Origin: Nguyenibacter vanlangensis
Lineage (GTDB): Bacteria > Pseudomonadota > Alphaproteobacteria > Acetobacterales > Acetobacteraceae
Direction: 5' to 3'
Length of the DNA stretch: 64,000 bases
Assembly (NCBI RefSeq): GCF_038719015.1
Contig: NZ_CP152276.1
Coordinates: forward strand, 320,001-384,000
The notes beneath the pieces were generated by a model. The model had not been told where the DNA came from and made no database searches. It saw nothing but the letters and a program-made list of their open reading frames with translations. The translations under genes were made by a program, and so were the position numbers. Shown one piece after another: positions 25,993 to 34,990 of this stretch (within the stretch, counting starts at the first letter, position 1; every line of letters starts with the position of its first letter).

Positions 25993-28578
25993 ATGCTGAA
26001 ACTATGCCGGGCAGGTATGCGAGGTCGGAGCGGGTACACCGCATCATGCGCGGTATGGGTCATGATCGCCCTGTCGGGATACGCGGCGCAGGCGCGGACA
26101 CAGACGCAGGCCGCCGCCCCGCGGAAGAAGGTGGCTTCGTCCCCGGCCTCTTCCACCATGGGGGCCGCAGAGCCGGCCGCCACGCATGGGCCGGTCGCCA
26201 CCCGCCGTGCGGCTGCAATCAGGGCGCAGAGCGAGGCCATTACAGTTCAGGCCGTCGCCGTACCCGGCAATTCCGTCCTGTCGTCGTCGATGCGGGAACA
26301 CAGCACCGTCCAGGTTTTTCGCTACAGTTCCGAACAATTGCGTGAAACCGGGCAGACCAACATTCTTGCCGCGATCGCCCAGCTTTCGCCGGCGGTGACG
26401 TCGTCGCCCTTCGGCGGCATCGGCGGCAACGGCTTCAACAAGACGATGCAACTGCGTAATCTCGGCGCCGACCAGACCCTGATGCTGGTCAACGGCAAGC
26501 GTCGCCATGTCGATGCCAATTTCAATTATTATCAAGCTGGTCCGAACTACGGCACGGATCCCGCGGATCTGTCGCTGATCCCTATGAGCGCGATCGATCA
26601 TGTGGAGATCGTCACCGAGGGCGCCACGGCCCTGTACGGCCAGGACGCGGAGGCCGGTGCCGTCAACATCGTGCTGAAGCAGGATACACATGGCGGGACG
26701 CTGAACCTGCAGAACAGCGGCTATTATGTGGGCGACGGCCAGTCTTTCGACGGCAATGCCGATTACGGCATACGCCTGGGACATTCCGGTGGCTATATGA
26801 ATTTTGCGGCACAGATCACCAACCAGCTCGCCACGAACCGCTCCGGCGATTATCCGGGCAATCTCTATTTCAGCGGAAATCCACTGAACAACACGGTCAG
26901 CCGCGACGTCCAGCGTCTGGCTGGAACACCGCGGACCCTGTTGGAAGCCGGCAGCATCAACATGGCGTATCCGATTACGCCGAAATTCGAATTCTACAAT
27001 ACCTCGACCTACGCGCATAAGAACGTCACCGAGACGGAAACATATCGCGCGCCGTCCAATGATAATGTCGTACGTGCCCTGCACCCGGATGGCATGGAAC
27101 CGCTGTGGCTGGGAACGGAGAACGATTTCCAGGTCAATGATGGAGTTCGTTCGTCCGATTTCCTGGGCATGCAGTGGGACGCCTATGTGAATTATGGGCG
27201 CGACCAGATGAGCAACTGGATCACCAACACCGACAACCCCACCATGGGTCTTGCCAGCCCGACGACGTTCTATACTGGCCAGTTCATTTCGTCCGAGCTG
27301 TCGGTGGGATTGAAATCGACCAAATTCTTCCACACCGCCCTGCTGCCGCGCCCGATCAACCTGTCCTATGGCTTTGAATACCGGCGCGATACGTATCAGG
27401 TGAATGCGGGCGATGCGGCATCGGTCCTCGATGGCGGCGTGCCGGTGCTGGATGGTCCCGACCGCGGTGTTGCCGTTTCGGCCGGGGCTGTCGACAAATT
27501 CGGCGTTCCCACCGCCGCTGCCGGCACGCTGGCGCGCAACATCTATGACGGATCGTTGAATGTCGACCTGTACGCGACCAAGAACTGGGAATGGACATTC
27601 GGGGGCCACGCCGTCGGATACAGCGACGAAGGCGCCGCGGCGACGGGATCAATCGGTACCCGCTATAATTTCAGCAAGAATTTCGCCTTGCGCGCCAACG
27701 TGAACACGGGCTACCGCCCGCCGACCCTGGCCGAGGAAGCGTTCTTTGCGGAAACGACCTATCCGACTTACCGGACGGCCCAGTTGCCGGTGAATTCGCA
27801 TTGGGCCAAAGTCCTCGGCGCGTCCCATCTGAAAGGCGAACAGTCGCGCAGCTTCAGCATCGGTATGGATGCGACCCTGCTACGGGACTGGACGCTGACG
27901 GCCAATCTGTATCGTATTGCGATCAATGACCGTCTGTTCAACACGTCGCAGTTTGGCGGGACGAATATCGAAAACATGCTGGCGTCCGCCGGACTGCCGG
28001 GCGTGCTGTATGCGTCCTATTACGGTAACCCGGTCAACACGACGACGAACGGCGGTGACATCACCACGGCCTATACGTGGCATGCGGGGAGGGCCGGGAC
28101 CCTCCAGTTCCGCCTGGGCGTCAACATAGCGGACACGGAAATCAGCCACTACAACGCAACGCCTCCGATCCTGGCCAATCTGGGGCTCAGCACGTTCAAC
28201 CGGACGAACAAGGAATATCTGATCCATTCGGCGCCGAAGAACATCGAAAACCTGACGGTCGTCTGGAGCAAGGGGCCGTATTCCGTTCGCGTGCAGGAAC
28301 AGCGGTTCGGGTCTTATACCTGGGTCGCCTCACCCTCTCTGACGCAGACCCAATGGACTTATGCCGGCCCGTCCTACATCACGAATCTCGAACTGGGCTA
28401 TGATGTCTTCAAGCGCTGGCATGTCGCCGTCGGTGCCTACAACCTTGGCAACCATTACCCGGCCAGGGCCAATTCCGCCTCCCGTGCCGCCCTGCAGAAT
28501 TCCTTCATCTACGCGGGGAATTCCCCTTACGGCTTCAATGGCGGCATGTATTACGTCAAGACATCGCTGAAGTTCTGA
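25993..28578 (+). CDS. TonB-dependent outer-membrane receptor
   Basis: An 861-residue receptor. Residues 1-35 are a signal peptide (basic start, CAVWVMIALSGYAAQA). A Ala/Pro/Lys-rich linker precedes the plug (~95-215: YSSEQLRETGQTNILAAIAQ, MQLRNLGADQTLMLVNGKRR, IDHVEIVTEGATALYGQDAE, GAVNIVLK), and the rest is a 22-strand barrel ending in the required aromatic residue (YYVKTSLKF). ATG 25993 has GGAGAG 5 bases upstream. Earlier in-frame ATGs exist but would spoil the signal peptide. The ligand is unknown. No siderophore genes lie nearby. Confidence 0.92.
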   Translation: MLKLCRAGMRGRSGYTASCAVWVMIALSGYAAQARTQTQAAAPRKKVASSPASSTMGAAEPAATHGPVATRRAAAIRAQSEAITVQAVAVPGNSVLSSSMREHSTVQVFRYSSEQLRETGQTNILAAIAQLSPAVTSSPFGGIGGNGFNKTMQLRNLGADQTLMLVNGKRRHVDANFNYYQAGPNYGTDPADLSLIPMSAIDHVEIVTEGATALYGQDAEAGAVNIVLKQDTHGGTLNLQNSGYYVGDGQSFDGNADYGIRLGHSGGYMNFAAQITNQLATNRSGDYPGNLYFSGNPLNNTVSRDVQRLAGTPRTLLEAGSINMAYPITPKFEFYNTSTYAHKNVTETETYRAPSNDNVVRALHPDGMEPLWLGTENDFQVNDGVRSSDFLGMQWDAYVNYGRDQMSNWITNTDNPTMGLASPTTFYTGQFISSELSVGLKSTKFFHTALLPRPINLSYGFEYRRDTYQVNAGDAASVLDGGVPVLDGPDRGVAVSAGAVDKFGVPTAAAGTLARNIYDGSLNVDLYATKNWEWTFGGHAVGYSDEGAAATGSIGTRYNFSKNFALRANVNTGYRPPTLAEEAFFAETTYPTYRTAQLPVNSHWAKVLGASHLKGEQSRSFSIGMDATLLRDWTLTANLYRIAINDRLFNTSQFGGTNIENMLASAGLPGVLYASYYGNPVNTTTNGGDITTAYTWHAGRAGTLQFRLGVNIADTEISHYNATPPILANLGLSTFNRTNKEYLIHSAPKNIENLTVVWSKGPYSVRVQEQRFGSYTWVASPSLTQTQWTYAGPSYITNLELGYDVFKRWHVAVGAYNLGNHYPARANSASRAALQNSFIYAGNSPYGFNGGMYYVKTSLKF

Positions 28579-28614
28579 CGATCCTCACTTTCACGCTACC
28601 GGTGCGCGCCGCGT

Positions 28615-28659
28615 TGTATATGCCGATAACTTGGTGCGCGGATAATTGCCGCATATACA
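28615..28659. repeat. 9-base inverted repeat after the TonB receptor gene
   Basis: TGTATATGC (28615-28623) and GCATATACA (28651-28659) are perfect complements separated by 27 bases. It could be a long-loop terminator for the receptor gene or a protein-binding site. Confidence 0.4.
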
Positions 28660-28697
28660 GAATTGCCCTGCGCTCCAGATGGCGTGGGCTGATCTTG

Positions 28698-28913
28698 TCA
28701 TGGCTCATCTCGGGCCTCCTGAACGGCGCTGGGTCTGCGACCGCACACGTGATCGAAGATCAGGCGGGCCGCCATCGACTGCAAATCGTTCCGCGCCTGC
28801 TGGGGGGGGGCATTCCAGGTCAGGTTCGGACAGGGCGGATCGGCTCTCTTGTCGTCGAACAGATCCGGCTGCGTCGATATGGTCCCCCACACGGGAGCGC
28901 TGTCGTCCGTCAT
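28698..28913 (-). CDS. possible short protein of unknown function, 71 aa
   Basis: The frame starts MTDDSAPVWGTISTQPDLFD and includes LTWNAPPQQARNDLQSMAAR followed by LIFDHVCGRRPSA. The composition is protein-like and a GGAGAGAGG sequence lies about 17 bases upstream, nearer to an alternative ATG in another frame. I do not recognise a family. It could be a real small gene or the remnant of a larger one. The run of nine identical bases in the middle is a likely site of length change. Confidence 0.3.
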   Translation of the reverse strand: MTDDSAPVWGTISTQPDLFDDKRADPPCPNLTWNAPPQQARNDLQSMAARLIFDHVCGRRPSAVQEARDEP

Positions 28914-29263
28914 GTCGCATGGTCCTCTCTCCGATTCCGGTCGGGAGGGAAGCCTGCGTCGGTTTCAGGGGATGCGACGACAAAAAGTCCGTCAGCAACG
29001 ATCGCCGATCATAAAGCGTCCCCAGAGGCGGATGGTGGGAATAAACTGCGCCGGTTGAAACCGTGACGGCAGGCTTGCAGACGGGGGCGATCTAGATGAT
29101 TAAAATATACGCTAAATGATTAAAATATGTTCAAAAAATTTCCGACAAAAATGGAGTGGATCAGAATCCGGTCTTTTCTGACTGAATGGTCAAGTTATTT
29201 GTTGCGAGACGGATACCAACTCTGTCATCCTGATCGTGACGTACATGGTGGAGAGTTCTCGTC

Positions 29264-30610
29264 GTGGATCAGGCCCCTGACATCGCCGCAAGCCGCCTTT
29301 CGCCCGAGGAGCTTGCGCGCAATTTTGCCGATGCGCATCCGCCGCTGACCGATAACCAGGCGGTTATCGAGGCGGACCGGTGCTATTTCTGTTATGACGC
29401 ACCTTGCATCGAGGCCTGCCCCACGGGCATCGACATTCCGGGGTTCATCAAGAAAATCGCGTCGGGCAATCTCGCCGGTTCGGCGCGGACGATTCTGGAA
29501 TCGAATATTCTGGGCGGATCCTGCGCCCGTGTCTGTCCCACCGAAATCCTGTGTGAGCACGCCTGCGTGCGGAATGCTCAAGAGGAAAAGCCGATCGCGA
29601 TCGGCGCCCTGCAGCGCCACGCCACCGATTGGCAGATGACGCATCGGGGGCAGCCATTCTCGCGCGCGGCGGCGACCGGCAGGCATGTCGCCGTCGTGGG
29701 GGCGGGGCCGGCCGGCTTGGCGTGCGCGCATCGCCTGGCCATGCATGGGCATGACGTCACGGTCTTCGACGCCCGGCCGAAGGCTGGGGGGCTGAACGAA
29801 TATGGCATCGCCGCCTATAAGCTTCCGGATGATTTCGCCCAGCGGGAAATCGATTTCGTGACCGCGATCGGCGGCATCACGATCGAAGCCGGCAAGGTCC
29901 TGGGGCGCGACTTCACCCTGGCCGCGCTGGAGGCGGCCTATGACGCGGTCTTCCTCGGGATCGGCCAGGCCGGCGTACGGGCGCTCGGCATTCCGGGCGA
30001 GCAACTGGACGGCGTGCTGAACGCCGTCGATTTCATCGAGGCGGTGCGCCGGTCCTCCACCAGGGGCGACGTGCCTGTCGGGCGTCGCGTGGTCGTGATC
30101 GGTGGCGGCAATACGGCGGTGGATGCCGCCGTGCAGGCCAAGCGCCTGGGGGCGGAGGAGGTGACGCTGGTTTATCGGCGGGGCGCGGACACCATGTCGG
30201 CAACGCCTGTCGAGCAGGAATGGGCGCAGACGAACAACGTCGCCATCCGCTATTGGGCTGCGCCCGCCCGGATCGAAGGGACGAATGGCGCGGTCGGTTC
30301 GGTGACCTTTGCCCGCGGCCACCTGGTTGATGGCAAGCCCGACTATGCGCTGGGCGAATTCACGCTGGCGGCCGACATGGTGCTGAAGGCGGTCGGTCAG
30401 CTCTTCCTGCCCGATCCACTGGATGAGGATTGGATCGACGTCGCGAACGGTCGCATCATGGTCGATGCGCACGGACGCACATCCCGTGACGGTGTCTATG
30501 CCGGCGGGGACTGCACGCCGGGCGAGGATCTGACGGTCGCGGCGGTCCGCGATGGCCGCAATGCGGCGGAAACCATTCATGCCGACCTGATCGGCGCAGC
30601 AGGAGCCTGA
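29264..30610 (+). CDS. preT: NAD-dependent dihydropyrimidine dehydrogenase subunit PreT
   Basis: A 448-residue flavoprotein related to the small subunit of glutamate synthase. The N-terminal ~110 residues carry Fe-S cysteines (CYFCYDAPCIEACPTGIDIP, GSCARVCPTEILCEHAC). The first Rossmann motif is VAVVGAGPAGLACAHRLA (~145), the second VVVIGGGNTAVDAAVQAKRL (~280), and FAD contact is YAGGDCTPGEDLTVAAVRDG. It passes electrons from NADH to PreA for reduction of uracil/thymine to dihydro forms. Start is GTG with GGAGAG upstream. preA follows after 3 bases. Confidence 0.93.
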   Translation: MDQAPDIAASRLSPEELARNFADAHPPLTDNQAVIEADRCYFCYDAPCIEACPTGIDIPGFIKKIASGNLAGSARTILESNILGGSCARVCPTEILCEHACVRNAQEEKPIAIGALQRHATDWQMTHRGQPFSRAAATGRHVAVVGAGPAGLACAHRLAMHGHDVTVFDARPKAGGLNEYGIAAYKLPDDFAQREIDFVTAIGGITIEAGKVLGRDFTLAALEAAYDAVFLGIGQAGVRALGIPGEQLDGVLNAVDFIEAVRRSSTRGDVPVGRRVVVIGGGNTAVDAAVQAKRLGAEEVTLVYRRGADTMSATPVEQEWAQTNNVAIRYWAAPARIEGTNGAVGSVTFARGHLVDGKPDYALGEFTLAADMVLKAVGQLFLPDPLDEDWIDVANGRIMVDAHGRTSRDGVYAGGDCTPGEDLTVAAVRDGRNAAETIHADLIGAAGA

Positions 30611-30613
30611 ACG

Positions 30614-31894
30614 ATGGCCGATCTCCGCAGCAACCTGGCCGGTATTCGCTCGCCCAACCCGTTCTGGCTGGCCTCGGCTCCGCCCACCGACAAGGAGTAC
30701 AACGTCCGCCGGGCCCTGGAGGCGGGATGGGGCGGCGTGGTGTGGAAGACGCTGGGCGAGGACCCGCCGGTGGTCAATGTCAGCAGCCGCTACGGCGCGT
30801 TCAACTATAATGGCGACCGCCTGGTCGGCCTGAATAATATCGAACTGATCACCGACCGCCCCCTGGCGGTGAATCTGGCCGAAATCAAATCGGTCAAACG
30901 CGACTATCCCGACCGTGCCATCGTCGTAAGCCTGATGGTGCCCTGTGTCGAGGAAAGCTGGAAGCGCATCCTGCCGCTGGTGGAAGAGACCGGCGCGGAC
31001 GGCATCGAACTCAATTTCGGCTGTCCGCACGGCATGTCGGAACGCAACATGGGCTCGGCGGTGGGCCAGGTGCCCGAATATGTCGAGATGGTCACGCGCT
31101 GGGTCAAGCAGAACACCCGCATGCCGACCATCGTGAAACTGACCCCCAACATCACCAACATTTTGATGCCTGCGCGCGCGGCCCTGCAAGGCGGTGCGGA
31201 TGCGGTGTCGCTGATCAATACGATCCAGTCCATTGTCGCGGTCGATCTCGACGCGATGGCGCCGATGCCGGTGGTGGGCGGGCTGGGCACCCATGGCGGG
31301 TATTGCGGGCCGGCCGTCAAGCCGATCGCGCTGCGCATGCTGGGCGAGATCGCCCGCACCCCGGAGACGTCCGTGCTGCCGATTTCGGGTATCGGCGGCA
31401 TTTCGAACTGGCGTGACGCCGCGGAATTCCTGGTCATGGGGGCCAGTACGCTCCAGGTCTGCACCGCGGCCATGCATTACGGCTTTCGTATCGTCGAGGA
31501 CATGATCGACGGCCTGTCCAACTGGATGGACGACAAGGGCTTTGCGACGATCGCCGACGTGACGGGGCGTGCCGTGCCGAATTTCGTCAACTGGAACCAG
31601 TTGAACCTGAAATTCAAGACGCTCGCCGAGATCGACCAGGATGCCTGCATCAAATGCGGCCTGTGCCACATCGCCTGCGAGGACACCTCCCACCAGGCGA
31701 TCGCCAGGACCGGCGCCGGCGACGAGCGGCGCTATGAAGTGATCGACGCCGAGTGCGTAGGGTGCAATTTGTGCGCGCATGTTTGCCCGGTGGATCACTG
31801 CATCACAATGGTGCCTCAGCCGGTCGATGAGGTCTTGACCTGGCCCGATCATCCGAACAACCCCGCCCGCCTCGCCCCGGCGGAGGCCGGCTGA
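30614..31894 (+). CDS. preA: NAD-dependent dihydropyrimidine dehydrogenase subunit PreA
   Basis: A 426-residue protein: residues ~5-310 are a dihydroorotate-dehydrogenase-like TIM barrel that binds FMN (NPFWLASAPPTDKEYN, IELNFGCPHGMSERNMGS, AVKPIALRMLGEIA, ISGIGGISNWRDAAEFLVMG), and the C-terminus has two 4Fe-4S motifs (CIKCGLCHIAC ~345, CVGCNLCAHVCPVDHC ~381). It reduces uracil and thymine with PreT. Usual pathway partners (dihydropyrimidinase, beta-ureidopropionase, NCS1 permease) are absent from the window. Confidence 0.94.
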   Translation: MADLRSNLAGIRSPNPFWLASAPPTDKEYNVRRALEAGWGGVVWKTLGEDPPVVNVSSRYGAFNYNGDRLVGLNNIELITDRPLAVNLAEIKSVKRDYPDRAIVVSLMVPCVEESWKRILPLVEETGADGIELNFGCPHGMSERNMGSAVGQVPEYVEMVTRWVKQNTRMPTIVKLTPNITNILMPARAALQGGADAVSLINTIQSIVAVDLDAMAPMPVVGGLGTHGGYCGPAVKPIALRMLGEIARTPETSVLPISGIGGISNWRDAAEFLVMGASTLQVCTAAMHYGFRIVEDMIDGLSNWMDDKGFATIADVTGRAVPNFVNWNQLNLKFKTLAEIDQDACIKCGLCHIACEDTSHQAIARTGAGDERRYEVIDAECVGCNLCAHVCPVDHCITMVPQPVDEVLTWPDHPNNPARLAPAEAG

Positions 31895-32241
31895 GGGGCG
31901 CGCGCTTCGTATAGGTGCCTGCCGGGAAGCAGGCATCGCCGATCCGATCGAGGATGGCCGGTCCACCGGACAGGGGTGTTGGCCGGTTATCCTTCCGCCT
32001 TCGCAGCGCATCCATGGTGCCGGGGACGCGGGGTGCGCGGCCCCGCTGTGCTCTCCCGAGTGGACCCTCCAGCGAATCAAAAAAACTGATCGTTTGGTCA
32101 GAAAAATGTTGTTATATCGAAATGAGAGGCGATAAGGTCATCTCGTTCTCGTGACGTAACGCGGGTCACAATTCATAGAACGTTACGCACGGAGATTCTC
32201 TCGTTCCAGAAAACTCGTATGCAGTGAAGGGTGTGTATAAG
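31895..32241. promoter_or_regulatory. 347-base leader between preA and the second TonB receptor
   Basis: Contains a hairpin just after preA (TGCCTGC/GCAGGCA, 31916-31935, no T tract), a near-palindrome CTGATCGTTTGGTCAG near 32082-32097 followed by AT-rich sequence, and the inverted repeat CGTAACG/CGTTACG (32155-32187). These are plausible terminator, repressor and promoter elements for the receptor gene. None matches a site I can name. Confidence 0.45.
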
Positions 32242-34593
32242 ATGCGTATCTCGGTTCTTGCACTTCTTTCAGGGACGGTGCTCGCGTCCTCGGCGATCGC
32301 CGGACAGGCAGCCTCTGCCCAGACCGTCTCGCCGCAGCACGACCCCGCGAAAGCCACGACGAAAGCCGGCGCCGCTCCCCATGGTGAAGAGATCCAGGTT
32401 TCTGCGCATGTGACCCCGGGCGGCGTGACGCGGACGGCGGTCGGCGGCGGAATCATGCGTGTCGAGACGGCGCCCAAGACTGTGCAGACTCTGTCGCGCG
32501 ATTACATCGCCAAGCAAAGCCCGACATCGAACCCGATCCAGTTGATGGCGATGCTGCCCGGCGCGAACGTGCAAAATGCCGATCCGTTCGGCTTCGGTGG
32601 CGGTACGGTCACGGTGCGCGGCATGACATCCGACCAGATCGGATGGCTGATGGAGGGCGTGCCGCTGAACGATATCGGCGGCGGCACGATGTACGCCAAC
32701 GAAGTCATCGATGCCGAAAACTTGGAACAGATGTCCGTGCAGCCCGGGTCGGCCAATTTCGATACGCCGACCGTCGCCGCCTCGGGTGGCCTGGTCAGCA
32801 TGAACATGCGCGACCCGGCTGCCGCGATGGGCGGATATGTCGATGCCGCATTCGGCAATTACAATACGTACAGACAATTTGCACGGTTCGACACGGGTGA
32901 GATCGGACAGAGCGGCGTGCGGGCCTTCGTCTCCTTTTCGCATGCGTTGGGAGACGATTGGCGCGGGCCCGGCGGCTATATCAAGCGCCACGTCGATTTC
33001 AAGCTCGTCAAGGATTTCGCTGGCGGCAGCCATACCGGGCTGGTCGTGGCCTGGAACAACCAGATCAACCAGCTCGATAACGGCGTCAGCCTGGCGGGTT
33101 GGAACAATTGTGGATTCGGGTGCAATTACGACGGACGACTGGATCCGAACAATCCTGGAATGTATTACAAATTCCATCGGAATCCGTTCAACAACGTCGT
33201 CGTTTCTCTGCCGACGCATATCCGGCTCTCCCGGACTCTCAGCATCGATGACACGGCTTATCTGTGGGCCGGCAATGGCGGCGGCGGCAGCGCCGGCATG
33301 ATCGGGGGCGCGGGCGGCCAGACCTATTTCGGCAACACCCCGGTGACCGTCGCCGGCGTCTCCTATGCCGGGCCGGCCCAGCTTGTCTATAATCCCTACA
33401 CGATCACTGAAAACCGCGCCGGCAATAACCTGCGCGCCACGCTCAAGACCGGAATCAACGAACTGACGGGCGGCTGGTGGTATGAATGGTCTGATCAGGA
33501 CAACCAGCATCCCGTCGAATATCAGCAAAATGGAGACCCGTTGAACGTCTGGGGCAATGATAACAGCTATCGCTACCTGATGAGCAATGGTCAGTATTAC
33601 GACGCCTATCATTATCACGTCACGACCGAGATCAACATGCTCTATGTCGGGGACTGTCTGCATCTGCTGCGGGACCACCTGCTGCTGGAGGCCGGGTTCA
33701 AGGACGCGATGATGTCGCGGCTGGTCACGAATGAGCAGCCCGGTGCGCCATTCCACACCAGGGGCAATGTCAACGAACCGCTGCCGCAGGTGGCGGCGAG
33801 CTATCGATTCAATCAGCATCATCAGGTCTATGTCACGGGTGCGACGAATTTTCGTATGCCGAATGCGAATTCGCTGGTCACCCAATATGACACGTCGGGC
33901 AACCTGACGCAGATCGCATCACTGCAGAAGCCGGAATATTCGATCGAGGAAGAGCTGGGATACCGTTATAACGGATCATGGCTGGTCGCGGACGTTGCGT
34001 TCTTCAACTATAATTTCACCAATCGCCAATATGGCTATACGGTCTACGACCAATTCGGCGGACAGCGGAGCGTCTCGGGCAACGCGGGCGGCCAGACCAC
34101 GCGGGGCGTCGACATCCAGCTCGGCACCCGGCCGATCCTCTATCACCTGCGGCCATATTTGTCGTTCGAGTATCTGCATACGCGGGTGGACAATAATCTG
34201 ATCCAGTCCAGCAACGCGGCAACCGGAATCACAACCTACTGGAACACGCGCGGCAATGTCGCGCCCGGCAGCCCCCACGCCATGGGGACGCTCGGTCTGG
34301 ATTACGATGACGGGCATCTCTTCGGCAACCTGAACCTGAAATATGTCGGCTCCCAGTACGGCGACTTCATGAACACTGAAAAGATCCCCTCTTACATCGC
34401 CGATTCGATCACCGTCGGTTATCGCATGAACAATTTCGGCGTGCTCAAGACACCGCAGATTCAGCTCAACGTCTCCAACCTTGCGAATTCGCATTATCTC
34501 TCCGGCGTGAATGGCGCCGGCATCGATGGTGGCGCCTCGTACTATATCCAGGCTCCGTTCTCCATCGCAGGGAGCATTTCCGCCGGTTTCTGA
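32242..34593 (+). CDS. TonB-dependent outer-membrane receptor
   Basis: A 783-residue receptor with a clear signal peptide (MRISVLALLSGTVLASSAIA...ASA). Plug at ~60-190: VETAPKTVQTLSRDYIAKQS, PIQLMAMLPGANVQNADPFG, TVRGMTSDQIGWLMEGVPLN, LEQMSVQPGSANFDTPTVAA. A barrel follows, ending SIAGSISAGF with the terminal Phe. ATG 32242 with GAAGGG 10 bases upstream is preferred over GTG 32224. It is a different subfamily from the receptor at 25993. Position after preTA suggests, but does not show, a link to pyrimidine or related N-source uptake. Confidence 0.92.
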   Translation: MRISVLALLSGTVLASSAIAGQAASAQTVSPQHDPAKATTKAGAAPHGEEIQVSAHVTPGGVTRTAVGGGIMRVETAPKTVQTLSRDYIAKQSPTSNPIQLMAMLPGANVQNADPFGFGGGTVTVRGMTSDQIGWLMEGVPLNDIGGGTMYANEVIDAENLEQMSVQPGSANFDTPTVAASGGLVSMNMRDPAAAMGGYVDAAFGNYNTYRQFARFDTGEIGQSGVRAFVSFSHALGDDWRGPGGYIKRHVDFKLVKDFAGGSHTGLVVAWNNQINQLDNGVSLAGWNNCGFGCNYDGRLDPNNPGMYYKFHRNPFNNVVVSLPTHIRLSRTLSIDDTAYLWAGNGGGGSAGMIGGAGGQTYFGNTPVTVAGVSYAGPAQLVYNPYTITENRAGNNLRATLKTGINELTGGWWYEWSDQDNQHPVEYQQNGDPLNVWGNDNSYRYLMSNGQYYDAYHYHVTTEINMLYVGDCLHLLRDHLLLEAGFKDAMMSRLVTNEQPGAPFHTRGNVNEPLPQVAASYRFNQHHQVYVTGATNFRMPNANSLVTQYDTSGNLTQIASLQKPEYSIEEELGYRYNGSWLVADVAFFNYNFTNRQYGYTVYDQFGGQRSVSGNAGGQTTRGVDIQLGTRPILYHLRPYLSFEYLHTRVDNNLIQSSNAATGITTYWNTRGNVAPGSPHAMGTLGLDYDDGHLFGNLNLKYVGSQYGDFMNTEKIPSYIADSITVGYRMNNFGVLKTPQIQLNVSNLANSHYLSGVNGAGIDGGASYYIQAPFSIAGSISAGF

Positions 34594-34990
34594 ATATTTT
34601 CAAGCCCGGCCGCGCGTCGTGGCTGGGCTCAATGACCGGCGCATATTTCGTGGAAATGCGATCATGACGATTTCGGCATCGTGTCCGAGGATCGGCGTCA
34701 CGCCGTCTACCTGCTGGTTCAGGACACGGCGTCCACCGCGCAAGATGCCGCACCGACCCGTCTGCCTGGTCTTGATCCGGGATGCGGCTATCGCCTCGGT
34801 GCGCCGGCCCCGAACGGCATGCCATCGGCCATGGACCCACACCTGACGGCGGCGCAACGTGCCATCGCCGAAGGGAGGCTGCACATGGCGGTGGCACTGC
34901 TGATGAGCCAGATCGGCGTCGTCATGCCGAATCTCTGGCCACAGAGCGCGGTGATGCTGGAATGCCGCGCCCTTTGACGGGCTGGGCAAC
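34594..34990. other. 397-base region between receptor and convergent MFS gene
   Basis: Mostly without a convincing gene. A short plus-strand frame from ATG 34831 to 34977 encodes 48 residues (HLTAAQRAIAEGRLHMAVAL, LMSQIGVVMPNLWPQS) that look helical and protein-like, but no ribosome site or known family supports it. Confidence 0.35.

Larger units (their letters stand above)
28579..29263. other. 685-base region between receptor and preT
   Basis: Holds an inverted repeat just after the receptor gene (28615-28659), a possible short minus-strand gene (28698-28913) with a run of nine G at about 28803, and an AT-rich stretch (29090-29250) that likely carries the preT promoter. GGAGAG at 29251-29256 precedes the GTG start of preT. 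Confidence 0.5.

Noticed and set aside
26044..27609. 521-residue minus-strand frame opposite the first TonB receptor; similar one at 32269-33885
   Set aside because: No family motifs. Both lie entirely opposite well-supported receptor genes.
29225..32080. 951-residue open frame on the minus strand opposite preTA
   Set aside because: Shadow frame produced by GC-rich third codon positions. It is dominated by His, Arg, Asp and Gln, and the plus-strand genes are clear.
31895..32241. Riboswitch upstream of the TonB receptor (for example cobalamin)
   Set aside because: No B12-box-like or other conserved core was recognised. Only simple inverted repeats are present.
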